From: Phycisphaerales bacterium
GTDB lineage: Bacteria > Planctomycetota > Phycisphaerae > Phycisphaerales > UBA1924
Length of the DNA stretch: 64,000 nucleotides
Direction: 5' to 3'
NCBI GenBank assembly: GCA_020845755.1
Contig: JADLFE010000013.1
Coordinates: forward strand, 88,701 to 152,700
A program made the position numbers and the translations under genes. The notes below the pieces were generated by a model. The model was not told where the DNA came from and searched no databases. It was given only the letters and a program-made list of their open reading frames with translations. Positions 1-8,367 of the stretch are shown here, in pieces. Every line of letters begins with the position of its first letter. The first letter of the stretch is position 1.

Positions 1-183
1 ACTCACATAAAGCAGGGCCGTCGGCGTCGCCATCCCCGTCGGCGCGCACACCCAGTTCTGAATGCCCGAGATATCCCACGCGCATTGCACCACGCCACGA
101 AAGTTCGTGATCGCTGGCAGGCTGAAATCCTCCTCGCGCGAGGGGCTCAGCCAGTCACTCCCGAGTTGTTCAAGCGTCAGCAT
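1..183 (-). CDS. hypothetical protein, N-terminal part only (runs off the left edge)
   Basis: An open frame on the minus strand begins with ATG at 183-181 and stays open for 61 codons to the window edge. GGAG lies 11 nt upstream of the ATG, and an in-frame TAG at 240-238 closes the frame upstream. The visible protein starts MLTLEQLGSDWLSPSREEDF and is rich in Trp and small residues, with no recognisable motif. It lies downstream of the 260-1258 gene on the same strand with a 77-bp gap, so the two could be co-transcribed. I do not recognise the family. The call rests on the open frame and the Shine-Dalgarno site only. Confidence 0.45.
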   Translation of the reverse strand, partial: MLTLEQLGSDWLSPSREEDFSLPAITNFRGVVQCAWDISGIQNWVCAPTGMATPTALLYVS

Positions 184-259
184 GTCGCGAAGGGCTCCGA
201 TCAAGGCCGTGGGTCCGGTCGATCCGACCGCTCCAGCCTATCACTCCCGCGCGACCCGG

Positions 260-1258
260 CTACCTCTTCTCGTCCGCCTTGGACTTCTCAGCCGCCGCCT
301 TCTCCGCCGCCCGAGACTTCTTCAAGGGCAGGAACTCGTCCTGATACCACTTCCACCACTTGTCCTGGTCCCATCCCATCCCGATGGTCGGCCTGCCGGT
401 ATATCGTGACGACAAACCCACCAGCGAATTGTGGACCTCCGTGCGATACGTCGTCACGACCGCATCGCTCACGCGCAACAGCACGCCCTCCGTCACCACG
501 CTCACCTGCGGATCAAACGCCACCGCGCTCTCGCTCACAACCGGTTCCAGATCCGAAATGAACGCGGTCTGCTGCCCGATCAGGATGAAAGCCAGGTCAC
601 CTTGATTCTGTGCGCTTCCGCCGCCGCCGCTCCCGCCACCAGACCGTCCCAACTGCGCGGTGATCAACCACGGGATCACCTCATACAGGCCAATGTTCCC
701 GGCCAGGTCAGCGGCCGCAGCGATCTGCTTCTCGTCGCCGCTCTGCAATCCCTTGAGCACCACGAGATTGATCCGATCGGATACGCCGCCGACCTCCGCG
801 AGACGCCGCTGCAGACGATCCAACGCCGCGGCCTTCATGTGGGTGTCACGATCCGTCATCGCGACCCAGGCCAGCGCCGCATCACCCGAATCACTCTTGG
901 AATCGCTGAAAATATCCAACACCGCCGTCCGCACGTCGTCCGCGTCGTTCTTGAAGATCTCGATCAGCGACGCGAAAATCGACGGCTCCGTATACGTCCG
1001 CAGTTTCGCAAGCCCTTCCTGGCGAATATCCACACGCTTGATCGTGCCGAAGTGCGCACGCCGGATCTTGCGAAGCTCCTGCTCCATCACGCGGATCTTT
1101 TTCTTCGCCGCGGTATACGCCCGCTGCGCCTCGTCCTGCTGGGCGGTGGGGGCGCTGTCGGGACCGATCGTTTCGATCGGATCGTTCGCCTGCTGTGCCC
1201 GGGCGGGCATCGTCATGGCCGCAATCAGGCAAATCGCAAGCACGGAAACGCGTTGCAT
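260..1258 (-). CDS. secreted HEAT-like repeat protein of unknown function
   Basis: The ATG at 1258 is preferred over an in-frame GTG three codons earlier because GGAG lies 8 nt before it. The protein (332 residues) begins with a signal peptide ending near ARAQQA, so it should be exported. Residues about 45-65 are a charged helix; residues 75-200 look like short alpha-helical HEAT/armadillo-type repeats (AALAWVAMTDRD, AADLAGNIGLYEVIPWL). A Gly/Ser-only linker (GRSGGGSGGGGS) then leads to a C-terminal part with the aromatic motif WWKWYQDEFLPLKK and a Lys/Ala/Glu tail. Proteins of this architecture are common in planctomycetes and lack an assigned function. A scaffold role in the periplasm is inference. 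Confidence 0.75.
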   Translation of the reverse strand: MQRVSVLAICLIAAMTMPARAQQANDPIETIGPDSAPTAQQDEAQRAYTAAKKKIRVMEQELRKIRRAHFGTIKRVDIRQEGLAKLRTYTEPSIFASLIEIFKNDADDVRTAVLDIFSDSKSDSGDAALAWVAMTDRDTHMKAAALDRLQRRLAEVGGVSDRINLVVLKGLQSGDEKQIAAAADLAGNIGLYEVIPWLITAQLGRSGGGSGGGGSAQNQGDLAFILIGQQTAFISDLEPVVSESAVAFDPQVSVVTEGVLLRVSDAVVTTYRTEVHNSLVGLSSRYTGRPTIGMGWDQDKWWKWYQDEFLPLKKSRAAEKAAAEKSKADEKR

Positions 1259-1571
1259 GGCGTGCACTCCAAAGCAATCCCACCCGCCGCAGACCTTCCG
1301 GGGCGTGTTTGGTTAGACGCTCGGGCGTCCTTCCTGTTCCACCCCGAATCCTATGGGCTTGTCGTCTCAGACGCTCCCGGAGTCCATACAACGGAGCGCC
1401 GCATGCCCGCCGAACCGATCTGTTTTTCGGACGTCGTGCTTGACCCGGGCGATCCGCTCCTGAGCGACGCCTTCCCTGCTGTGCTTTTCTGTGCTTCGGT
1501 GCCTCGGTGGTGATGGATCGCGTCCGTGTCTGCGAGTGCGATCATTCCTGCCATGCGGTTGATCGCCGAAA
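1259..1571. other. intergenic region, 313 bp, no gene
   Basis: It lies between two minus-strand genes. No frame has convincing coding character. It holds a 5-bp inverted repeat (GACGC-TCGG-GCGTC, 1316-1329) that is too weak to call a terminator, and near 1477-1512 a T/G/C-rich tract made of imperfect TGTGCTT/GTGCCTCGG units. The promoter of the 260-1258 gene should be here, but no clear -35/-10 pair was found. Confidence 0.5.
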
Positions 1572-2459
1572 TCACTCTCCCGTTCGCAGTGTCGCAGTCG
1601 CGTCTGTCCCCAGCCTCTTGGCCTCGCGTGCCGCCTGGTCGCGCGATTGGAACATCCCCACACGGACCGTGTACAGGATCTTTCCCTTGCTCGATACCTG
1701 CACGATCCGCGGCGTGCCCAGGCTCGTCCCGGCGAGATTTCCGCGCAGCCGATCCGCCGCCGCCTGGGCGCGATCGCGGCTCGAATACGCCCCGACCTGG
1801 ATCGTGTATCGTCCGCCCCCATCCTTTGTCGGCGCTTCCTGCCCAAGCCGCTGATCCAACATGCCCTTCAATTGCGGGTTGCTCGCGGGCACTGCCGCCA
1901 AGCCCGACAGATACGCCTGCTTCGCCTCGTCCTTCCTCCCGAGCGCCGTCAGGCAATCGCCCGCATACATCCACGACGAAGCCGACTCGCTCCCCTTCAG
2001 TTTCCCAGCCGCCGCTAGCAAGTGATCAGCGGCCTGGCGGTGCATTCCCTTTTCCTTCTCGATCATCCCCAGCGTCGAGTTCGCCCAGCCCGACACCGTC
2101 TCATCCGAACTCGCGAGCAGCGGCGAGACCCACCGCTCGGCCTCCGCGTTGCGTCCCAGCCACCGGGCCGAGTCGCCCGCGACCGCCGCTGCCCGGTCAC
2201 GCTTCACGCCCTCGGGCTCGTCGCGATACGCCTTCGACGCAAGATCCAGCGCCTTGCGGAAATCGTTCTTGCGATACGCCTGCATGTAATCCGGCATCGC
2301 CGGAATCCCGTTGTCCGCAGGCTTCTCGCTCGATCCACACCCCGGCATCGCCACGCCCACGATCGTCGCGACCGAAAGCACCAGCACGCCCGCCGCCGGC
2401 GATACCAGCCCGCGGGCTCCCACGACTCCGCCCATCCAACTCGTTCGCGCCTTGCTCAC
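1572..2459 (-). CDS. lipoprotein with TPR-like helices and C-terminal SPOR domain
   Basis: 295 residues from a GTG start with AAGGA 8 nt upstream. The N-terminal hydrophobic segment ends in a lipobox-like AMPGCGSS, predicting lipidation at about Cys41. The middle (about 55-200) has helical repeat pairs typical of TPR units (YRKNDFRKALDLASKAYRDEPEG; AKQAYLSGLAAVPASNPQ). Residues about 215-290 form a SPOR domain (YTIQVGAYSSRDRAQAAADRL ... YTVRVGMFQSRDQAAREAKRL, two RNP-like half repeats). SPOR domains bind denuded septal peptidoglycan in other bacteria, so a role at the division site or cell wall is likely. In planctomycetes, where septal chemistry differs, this is inference. Confidence 0.8.
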   Translation of the reverse strand: MSKARTSWMGGVVGARGLVSPAAGVLVLSVATIVGVAMPGCGSSEKPADNGIPAMPDYMQAYRKNDFRKALDLASKAYRDEPEGVKRDRAAAVAGDSARWLGRNAEAERWVSPLLASSDETVSGWANSTLGMIEKEKGMHRQAADHLLAAAGKLKGSESASSWMYAGDCLTALGRKDEAKQAYLSGLAAVPASNPQLKGMLDQRLGQEAPTKDGGGRYTIQVGAYSSRDRAQAAADRLRGNLAGTSLGTPRIVQVSSKGKILYTVRVGMFQSRDQAAREAKRLGTDATATLRTGE

Positions 2460-2610
2460 AGTCGAATCCTTCGTTCGGGGCCCAGACCCGCGTCAGGCTC
2501 GCATTCCGTCCACCGTTGAGGCAAGCAAGCCCAAGTCCAAGTAGCATATCGCCCCAGCCGTCGCGACGGGCCCTACTTTCCCCCGCCGCGCGGCATGCAC
2601 GGAGATCCGC

Positions 2611-4080
2611 GTGAGCGTTCATTGGCCCATCATCCGCCGCCTCCTCGCCTCGCCCCTCTCCGTCGCCGTGATCGATGACCGCCGATCCTATCGCGGCATT
2701 GAAATCCTCATCGCCGCCATGAACCTCGCGGCACACCTCCAGTCCAAGTGCCAATCTCCCACCCTCGGTGTCATGCTCCCTACCGGAGGTGGCTTTCCCA
2801 TCGTCGCCCTCGCCGGATGGTTCCTCGGCAAAACCGTCGTTCCCCTCAACTACCTCCTCAAGCAGGAAGAACTCCAGTACGTCATAGACGACTGCGGCAC
2901 AGACACCGTCGTCACCGCCGGGCCCATGCTCGAGTTCACAGGCTTCACGCCCAGCGTGAAGACTCTCATCCGCATCGATCAGATCTCACTCGCCGGCATC
3001 CCCGAATTCACCCGGCCCGCTCTCGCCGACGACGAAGACCTCGCCGTCCTCCTCTACACCTCCGGCACCAGCGGCAAGCCCAAGGGCGTCATGCTCACCC
3101 ACGCCAACCTCTCCGCCAACATGCAGCAGGTTGACGAGTGGGTCCATTTCACCCGCCGCGATGTCATGATGGGCGTCCTCCCGCAGTTTCACAGTTTCGG
3201 CATGACCGTCCTCACGCTCCTGCCCCTGACACTCGGTATCAAGGTCGTCTACGCCCCGCGCTTCGTCCCCCAGCGCATCGTCAAACTCTGCCGCGAACAT
3301 CGCCCCTCCATCCTCGTCGCCATTCCTTCCATGTACACCGCGCTCCTCTCCGTCAAGGACGCGCACCCCGAAGACTTCGCCTCTCTCCGCTACGCCATCT
3401 CCGGCGGCGAGCCCCTCCCCGACTCCACCTTCGAACGCTTCCACGATCGCTTCAAAGTCCGCCTCGCCGAGGGCTACGGCCTGACCGAAACCGCGCCCGC
3501 CACCAACTGGTGCCGCCCCGATGGCTGGCGCCGCCACTCCGTCGGCCCGCCACTCCCGGGCGTCATCGAACGCGTCGTCGATATCAACACCCGCCAAGTC
3601 CTCGGGCCCGATGAAGAAGGCGAGATCCTCATCAAGGGCCCCAACGTCATGCGCGGCTACTACCACCTGCCCGATCAGACCGCCGCCGCCTTCGACGAAC
3701 ACGGCTTCTTCCGCACCGGCGACATCGGCCGCTTCGACACCGATGGCCACCTCTTCATCACCGGCCGTCTCAAGGAAATGCTCATCATCGGCGGCGAAAA
3801 CGTCTTCCCACGCGAGATCGAGGAAGTCCTCAACCAGCACCCCTCCGTCACCGCGTCCGGCGTCATCGGTCGCCAGGACCCGATGCGCGGCGAACTGCCC
3901 ATCGCCTTCGTCGAACTCAAAGAGGACGCCGCGTTCGACGAGAAAGAACTCCAGCGCTGGTGCCGCCAGAAACTCGCCGGCTACAAAGTCCCCGACGAGA
4001 TCAGGCACCTGCCTCAACTCCCCCGCAATCCCACCGGCAAGATCATGCGCCGCGAGTTGAAGAAACTCCTGGACTCTTGA
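2611..4080 (+). CDS. acyl-CoA synthetase (AMP-forming), long-chain fatty-acid type
   Basis: 489 residues from GTG with GGAG 7 nt upstream. It is an ANL-superfamily adenylate-forming enzyme. The P-loop-like A3 motif YTSGTSGKPKGV is at about 148-159, the A5 motif YGLTETAP at about 289, the A7 motif FRTGDIG at about 367, and the A10 motif PTGK near 475 carries the adenylation lysine. The family activates a carboxylic acid to acyl-AMP and then to the CoA thioester. The FadD-like arrangement suggests a fatty acid substrate, but the acid cannot be read from sequence. It is followed 79 bp downstream by a transaldolase gene on the same strand, without an obvious metabolic link. Confidence 0.88.
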   Translation: MSVHWPIIRRLLASPLSVAVIDDRRSYRGIEILIAAMNLAAHLQSKCQSPTLGVMLPTGGGFPIVALAGWFLGKTVVPLNYLLKQEELQYVIDDCGTDTVVTAGPMLEFTGFTPSVKTLIRIDQISLAGIPEFTRPALADDEDLAVLLYTSGTSGKPKGVMLTHANLSANMQQVDEWVHFTRRDVMMGVLPQFHSFGMTVLTLLPLTLGIKVVYAPRFVPQRIVKLCREHRPSILVAIPSMYTALLSVKDAHPEDFASLRYAISGGEPLPDSTFERFHDRFKVRLAEGYGLTETAPATNWCRPDGWRRHSVGPPLPGVIERVVDINTRQVLGPDEEGEILIKGPNVMRGYYHLPDQTAAAFDEHGFFRTGDIGRFDTDGHLFITGRLKEMLIIGGENVFPREIEEVLNQHPSVTASGVIGRQDPMRGELPIAFVELKEDAAFDEKELQRWCRQKLAGYKVPDEIRHLPQLPRNPTGKIMRRELKKLLDS

Positions 4081-4159
4081 AACGGACGCCGGACCCGGAT
4101 TCCCGAGCTACCCTGCGCCCTTTCCAAGCCTCATCACGCCGCCACACCGGAGATCACGC

Positions 4160-4807
4160 ATGGAACTGTACATCGACACCGCCAACATCGACGAGATCAA
4201 GCAGGCCGCCGATCTCGGCGTCCTCGACGGGGTCACCACCAACCCAACCCTCATCGCGAAAGAGAAAGTCGATTACGGCCATCGCCTCGCCGAAATCTGC
4301 AAGGTCGTCAAGGGCCCCGTCTCCGCCGAGGTCATCGCAACCGACTTTGCCGGCATGATGAAAGAGGGTCAGGAACGCGCCAAGATCGCCCCCAACATCG
4401 TCGTCAAACTCCCCAGCACGATGGACGGCCTCAAGGCCTGCAAGCACCTCTCCGACCTCGGCATCAAAACCAACATGACGCTCTGCTTCCAGGCCCTGCA
4501 GGCTCTCATGGTCGCCAAGGCCGGCGCGTACCTCGTCAGCCCCTTCATCGGTCGCCTCGACGACATCGGCCAGGAGGGCATGGACATCATCCACCAGATC
4601 CGCACCATCTACGACAACTATGGCCTGCGCACCAAGGTGCTCGCCGCATCCATCCGCCACACCGAGCACATGCTCCGCTGCGCCCTGGCCGGCGCCGATG
4701 TCGCCACCGTCCCCTTCAAGGTCATCATGGACTGCATGAAGCACCCGCTCACCGACATCGGCATCGCCAAGTTCCTCGAAGACTACAAGAAGGCCTTTGG
4801 CGGCTGA
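4160..4807 (+). CDS. transaldolase, small (FSA/TalC-type) family
   Basis: 215 residues, the normal size for the short transaldolase / fructose-6-phosphate aldolase family, with GGAG 7 nt before the ATG. The N-terminal MELYIDTANIDEIKQA and GVTTNPTLIA are family signatures. The Schiff-base lysine is Lys83 in VVKLP, and SPFIGRLDD is the conserved beta-strand 6 motif. The family transfers dihydroxyacetone units in the non-oxidative pentose phosphate pathway (transaldolase) or cleaves fructose 6-phosphate. The residue after TLC is Phe rather than the Tyr of E. coli FSA, which favours transaldolase activity. This substrate assignment is inference. Confidence 0.9.
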   Translation: MELYIDTANIDEIKQAADLGVLDGVTTNPTLIAKEKVDYGHRLAEICKVVKGPVSAEVIATDFAGMMKEGQERAKIAPNIVVKLPSTMDGLKACKHLSDLGIKTNMTLCFQALQALMVAKAGAYLVSPFIGRLDDIGQEGMDIIHQIRTIYDNYGLRTKVLAASIRHTEHMLRCALAGADVATVPFKVIMDCMKHPLTDIGIAKFLEDYKKAFGG

Positions 4808-4870
4808 GTTTGCCTGTGTCGGTGCCATGCACCCGCGTTGTCCTGCGTAGGTCTATTACTTCTTGGGCGC

Positions 4871-4901
4871 AAAGAAAAGCGGCGGGAGATGATCCCGCCG
4901 C
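4871..4901 (-). terminator. rho-independent terminator of the DUF3467 gene
   Basis: On the minus strand a perfect 9-bp stem (GCGGCGGGA / TCCCGCCGC, 4879-4901) with a 5-nt loop is followed by TTTTCTTT (4878-4871). It lies 40 bp beyond the stop of the minus-strand gene at 4941. Confidence 0.85.
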
Positions 4902-4940
4902 GAGTCATGCTCATGCACGCTGATTGCTCTGTCGGTTGCG

Positions 4941-5276
4941 TCAGTTGGACAGGCGAGGGCCGCCCGCGGGGCGCTGGCCCTGATTCAGGTTGATCTCGCC
5001 GTTGCGCTCTTCATAGGCGCGGATCATCTGGCCGAGGCTGATCGCCAGACGCTTGGCGCCCTGCCAATTCATGATGACGCGGCTGGTCACCGAGAACAGG
5101 ATGGCCGGCTCGTTGTTCTGGCCCTGCATCGGCAGGTTCATGCCGAAGTCCAGCACCACCTCGTCGGGCGTCGTCGACGTGCGGATGGTGTTGGCGTAGG
5201 TGGTGTCCATCTTGGACTCGTCGATGCGAAGCGCGATCTGACGAGATTCCTGTTTATCACCGGCGTTGTCGCTCAT
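4941..5276 (-). CDS. DUF3467 domain protein
   Basis: 111 residues from ATG at 5276-5274, preceded by AGGAAAAGG. Longer in-frame extensions upstream have no family-like sequence. The body (TTYANTIRTSTTPDEVVLDF ... VIMNWQGAKRLAISLGQMI) matches the DUF3467 pattern, in which a small protein describes a phage-like or regulatory fold of unknown activity. Here it is a soluble alpha/beta protein with a Gly/Pro/Gln tail. It is a single-gene transcription unit, closed by the terminator at 4871-4901. Function unknown. Confidence 0.8.
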   Translation of the reverse strand: MSDNAGDKQESRQIALRIDESKMDTTYANTIRTSTTPDEVVLDFGMNLPMQGQNNEPAILFSVTSRVIMNWQGAKRLAISLGQMIRAYEERNGEINLNQGQRPAGGPRLSN

Positions 5277-5681
5277 ATGGCCCGTCCTTTTCCTGTGTCT
5301 GTCGCCGTCGCGACTCGCCCGACAAGGGTCGTTCGCGTGGGGTCCGGTGGCATCGCCGTCCGGCAACCCGCGGCCTTGAATCCATATCTGCCCCGGCGGC
5401 ACGCCGCGGGGGACAAGAGTCTACTCCCATCCCCCCGCCGGTCCAGCCCGCGCCACGTCCGCACCACCCCGCGGGTCCCATGGTGATTCGCCCGATCTTG
5501 CCTCGGGTTCCCACGCCGACCCCGATTGTGTCCACGCACCCGCGATGAATGCCCCGGGTCTTCGGTCTGGCCGACATCCCGATCCAAAGTCAGTGGGACA
5601 TTCTGGCTACCATCGCCCTCACAGGATCCCGACGGCCCGCCACCCGCCCACGTGCAATCCTTGTAAGTCATCCTCAACGCC
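5277..5681. promoter_or_regulatory. divergent intergenic region, 405 bp
   Basis: It separates the minus-strand DUF3467 gene from the plus-strand UPF0316 gene. The only promoter-like element I can point to is a TAGACT -10-like hexamer on the minus strand (5423-5418), which would give the DUF3467 gene a leader of about 135 nt. The remaining sequence is C-rich with Pro/Arg-rich chance frames and no supported gene. Confidence 0.3.
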
Positions 5682-6233
5682 ATGCCAGACGTCATGCCCT
5701 GGTACATCCCGCTGGTGATCTTCTTCGCCCGCATCGGCGACGTATCGATCGGCACCATCCGAACGATCATGATGATCAACGGCAGCCGCCTGGGCTCAGC
5801 CATCCTCGGCGCTCTGGAGGTCACTATCTGGGTGCTGGCGGTGGGTGGCGTGCTCAAATACCTTCCCAATCCCTGGGCCGTCCTTGGGTACGCCGCCGGC
5901 TTCGGCACCGGCGTCTTCGTGGGCATGTCGATCGAAGACCGCCTGGCCATGGGCTTCCGCCTTGTCCGCGTCATCAGCACCTCGCGCGACATGGACGTCG
6001 CCGGCGTCCTCCGCGAACACGGCTACGGCGTCACGCGCTTCGATGGCGTCGGCCGCGATGGCCCGGTCACCGAGTCCTTCATCGTCATCCGGCGCAAATC
6101 CCTACGACAACTCCGCGACCTCGTCGCTCGAATCGCCCCAGACTCCTTTGTCACCGTCGAACGAATGGACCATCCCGTCGGCGGGGTGATGCACAAGCAC
6201 GCCGGCGAGCGATCGGAAAAGACGGAGCGCTAG
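5682..6233 (+). CDS. UPF0316 / DUF2179-type membrane protein
   Basis: 183 residues. Three hydrophobic segments occupy about residues 8-100 (YIPLVIFFARIGDVSIGTIR; LGALEVTIWVLAVGGVLKYL; VLGYAAGFGTGVFVGMSIED), followed by a soluble C-terminal alpha/beta domain (VRVISTSRDMDVAGVLREHG ... FIVIRRKSLRQLRDLV). This is the layout of the UPF0316 family (DUF5698 membrane part plus DUF2179). The molecular role is not established. No Shine-Dalgarno site is evident before this ATG or the in-frame ATG at 5694, so the exact start is uncertain. The lipoprotein amidase follows after 21 bp, suggesting one transcription unit. Confidence 0.8.
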   Translation: MPDVMPWYIPLVIFFARIGDVSIGTIRTIMMINGSRLGSAILGALEVTIWVLAVGGVLKYLPNPWAVLGYAAGFGTGVFVGMSIEDRLAMGFRLVRVISTSRDMDVAGVLREHGYGVTRFDGVGRDGPVTESFIVIRRKSLRQLRDLVARIAPDSFVTVERMDHPVGGVMHKHAGERSEKTER

Positions 6234-6254
6234 CGGCGCTCGCGAGATCGATCA

Positions 6255-7256
6255 ATGCCACTTCCGAAACTCATCCTCGCCATGGCTCTCCTTTCGATCG
6301 TGGCAACGACGCTTTCTGCCTGCACGTCGGCGACCAAGCCCGGCGATGTCGCCCGGCGACGAGGCGACGAGATCATGGTCTGCGGCACGCTCGTCCACAC
6401 CGACGCGCCCGTTGTCCTCTGGACCGATCCGGGCGGCTACGACGCCTATCGCGTCGAAAAGCGCTTCGCACCCCTTGATCTATCCGACTGGGATCATTCA
6501 AAGGGTGGCCTCGATACTCCGAATCGTTACGGCATCCGCGGGCCGGGATTGATGCCGCCACTGGTCGATTCCGTCCGCGGCGGCGGCTGGACCCTTGACC
6601 AACTCCGAGATGTTGTCGATCAGTTTGTTCTTCATTACGACGTCTGCGGCACCAGCCGAACCTGCTTCCGCGTTCTTCAGGACCAGCGCGGCCTGTCGGT
6701 CCACTTCCTCCTCGATCTCGACGGCACGATCTACCAGTGCCTCGACGTCAAGGAACGCGCCTGGCACGCGACCATCGCCAACGACCGCTCGATCGGAATC
6801 GAAATCGCCAACATCGGCGCTTATCCGCCCGACAAGGCCGCGCTTCTCGATCACTGGTACGCCGCGGACTCATCCGGCACGCGTGTCACGCTCCCCGATT
6901 CGCTGGGCGACGGCGGAGTCCGCACACCGAACTTTGTCGCGCGCCCGGCCCGCTCCGATCGCATCACCGGAGCGATCAACGGGCAGCCGCTCGTCATGTA
7001 CGACCTCACGCCGCAGCAGTATGAATCGCTCGCCAGGCTCACCGCGGCGTTGTGCAGGACGTTCCCGAACCTGAGCCCCGACGCACCACGCGACTCAAGC
7101 GGTCAAATTCTTGCCCGCACGCTTAAGCCCGGCGAGTTCGCCTCCTTTCGCGGTGTGCTCGGGCATTTTCACGTGCAGGACAACAAGGCCGACCCCGGCC
7201 CGGCCTTTGACTGGGAGCGGCTCTTGACGCAAACCCGCCGCGAAATGGGGCGATAG
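6255..7256 (+). CDS. N-acetylmuramoyl-L-alanine amidase (amidase_2), lipoprotein
   Basis: 333 residues with a signal sequence ending in the lipobox LSACTS (Cys about 23), so probably anchored in a membrane and facing the cell wall compartment. The catalytic domain spans about 115-320. It has FVLHYD with the first zinc-ligand His, RAWHA with the second His, GIEIANIG, and a C-terminal GHFHVQDNKADPGPAFDW that matches the AmpD/AmiD ending (His/Asp ligand region). The family cuts the amide between N-acetylmuramic acid and L-alanine in murein recycling or remodelling. The gene is sandwiched between the UPF0316 gene and panB with 21-23 bp gaps. Confidence 0.87.
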   Translation: MPLPKLILAMALLSIVATTLSACTSATKPGDVARRRGDEIMVCGTLVHTDAPVVLWTDPGGYDAYRVEKRFAPLDLSDWDHSKGGLDTPNRYGIRGPGLMPPLVDSVRGGGWTLDQLRDVVDQFVLHYDVCGTSRTCFRVLQDQRGLSVHFLLDLDGTIYQCLDVKERAWHATIANDRSIGIEIANIGAYPPDKAALLDHWYAADSSGTRVTLPDSLGDGGVRTPNFVARPARSDRITGAINGQPLVMYDLTPQQYESLARLTAALCRTFPNLSPDAPRDSSGQILARTLKPGEFASFRGVLGHFHVQDNKADPGPAFDWERLLTQTRREMGR

Positions 7257-7266
7257 GGCGTCCGCC

Positions 7267-7279
7267 TACGATTCACTCC
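7267..7279 (+). promoter_or_regulatory. TACGAT box 7 nt before panB start (leaderless-type)
   Basis: TACGAT at 7267-7272 is followed by 7 nt and the GTG start; there is no Shine-Dalgarno site. It fits the same start-codon-proximal -10 pattern seen at several other genes here, with 7 instead of 6 nt spacing. Confidence 0.4.
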
Positions 7280-8326
7280 GTGAAGAAGCCAAGCGAGAAC
7301 AGCCCGGGCAAGTCGCCGGGAAAGAAGGACCGCCGTCCGCCATCGGGTTCGACTCTGCCTGCGTCCACCGCGCCGGCCGCGCCCGCGCGAACTCCAGCGG
7401 CGCCAGTCTCGTCGCCAGCCGCCACCAGCGCGCCGACAGTCACGCTCCGCACCATCCGAAAGATGGTTGACGAGAACGTGCCCTTTGCTTGCCTCACCTG
7501 CTACGACGCGACCACCGCGCGCTGGCTGGAGCGTGCCGGGATTCCCATCCTGCTGGTCGGAGACACGGCCGCTGAGGTGATCCTGGGCTTCAAGCGAACG
7601 CTCGACATGCCGCTCGATGTGCTGATCGCGCTGACAGCGGCGGTGAAGCGTGGTGCGCCGCGCGCACTCGTGATGGGCGACATGCCGTTCCTCAGTTACC
7701 ACACGAGCGAGGCAGACGCGATCCGGAACGCAGGGCGCTTTGTTGTTGAGGGCATGGCCGACATCGTGAAGGTCGAGGCGACCAGCGCCGAAGCGCCGCG
7801 TCTGGCCGCGATGGCCCGTGCGGGCATTCCGCTCTGCGGGCATGTCGGCTGTCGTCCCCAGCAGGTCGCGGTCGCCGGCGGCTATGTCGCCGCGGGCCGA
7901 ACCGTCCGCGAACTTGAAAAGGTCGTTGATGATGCCGTTGCGCTCGAGCAGGCCGGGTGTGTCATGCTCCTGGTCGAAGCCGTCCCGGACGAAGTCGCCC
8001 GAGCGATCATGGAGCGCACCAGCGTGCCGCTCATCGGCATCGGCGCGGGCTCGGCATGCCACGGCCAGGTCCTCGTGCTCCAGGACCTCTTGGGATTTTC
8101 GGACATGCCGCCCCGATTTGCCGAGGCCGTCGCTTCGCTGGGCGTTGAGGTCGAAAAGGCCGGGCGCGAGTGGGTACGTCGCGTGGCCGAACGCCGCATC
8201 GGCGGGCGTGGTTATTCGATGCAGGCCGGGGAAGCCGAACGTCTGCGAAACCAGAACCGCTCCGCCGACGGATTGATCGAGGAGATCGTTCACCCGGAAC
8301 GGCGCGAGCGCGGCCCCCGATCCTGA
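7280..8326 (+). CDS. panB: 3-methyl-2-oxobutanoate hydroxymethyltransferase (ketopantoate hydroxymethyltransferase)
   Basis: 348 residues from GTG. The first ~55 residues are a Lys/Pro/Ala/Ser-rich extension not found in E. coli PanB (264 residues). The TIM-barrel enzyme follows: LTCYDATTARWLERAGI, the metal-ligand regions VGDTAAE (Asp about 95), MGDMPFLSY (Asp) and KVEAT (Glu), GHVGCRPQQV, and the catalytic-Glu segment LLVEAVP. It transfers a hydroxymethyl group from methylenetetrahydrofolate to 2-oxoisovalerate, the first step of pantothenate and CoA synthesis. The usual VGDS(L/V)GM signature is replaced by VGDTAAEV, so this is a divergent PanB. It is the only pantothenate gene in the window. 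Confidence 0.88.
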   Translation: MKKPSENSPGKSPGKKDRRPPSGSTLPASTAPAAPARTPAAPVSSPAATSAPTVTLRTIRKMVDENVPFACLTCYDATTARWLERAGIPILLVGDTAAEVILGFKRTLDMPLDVLIALTAAVKRGAPRALVMGDMPFLSYHTSEADAIRNAGRFVVEGMADIVKVEATSAEAPRLAAMARAGIPLCGHVGCRPQQVAVAGGYVAAGRTVRELEKVVDDAVALEQAGCVMLLVEAVPDEVARAIMERTSVPLIGIGAGSACHGQVLVLQDLLGFSDMPPRFAEAVASLGVEVEKAGREWVRRVAERRIGGRGYSMQAGEAERLRNQNRSADGLIEEIVHPERRERGPRS

Positions 8327-8367
8327 CGATAACATCCGGGCCCGCGGACGCCCTGCAGGAGATCGCG

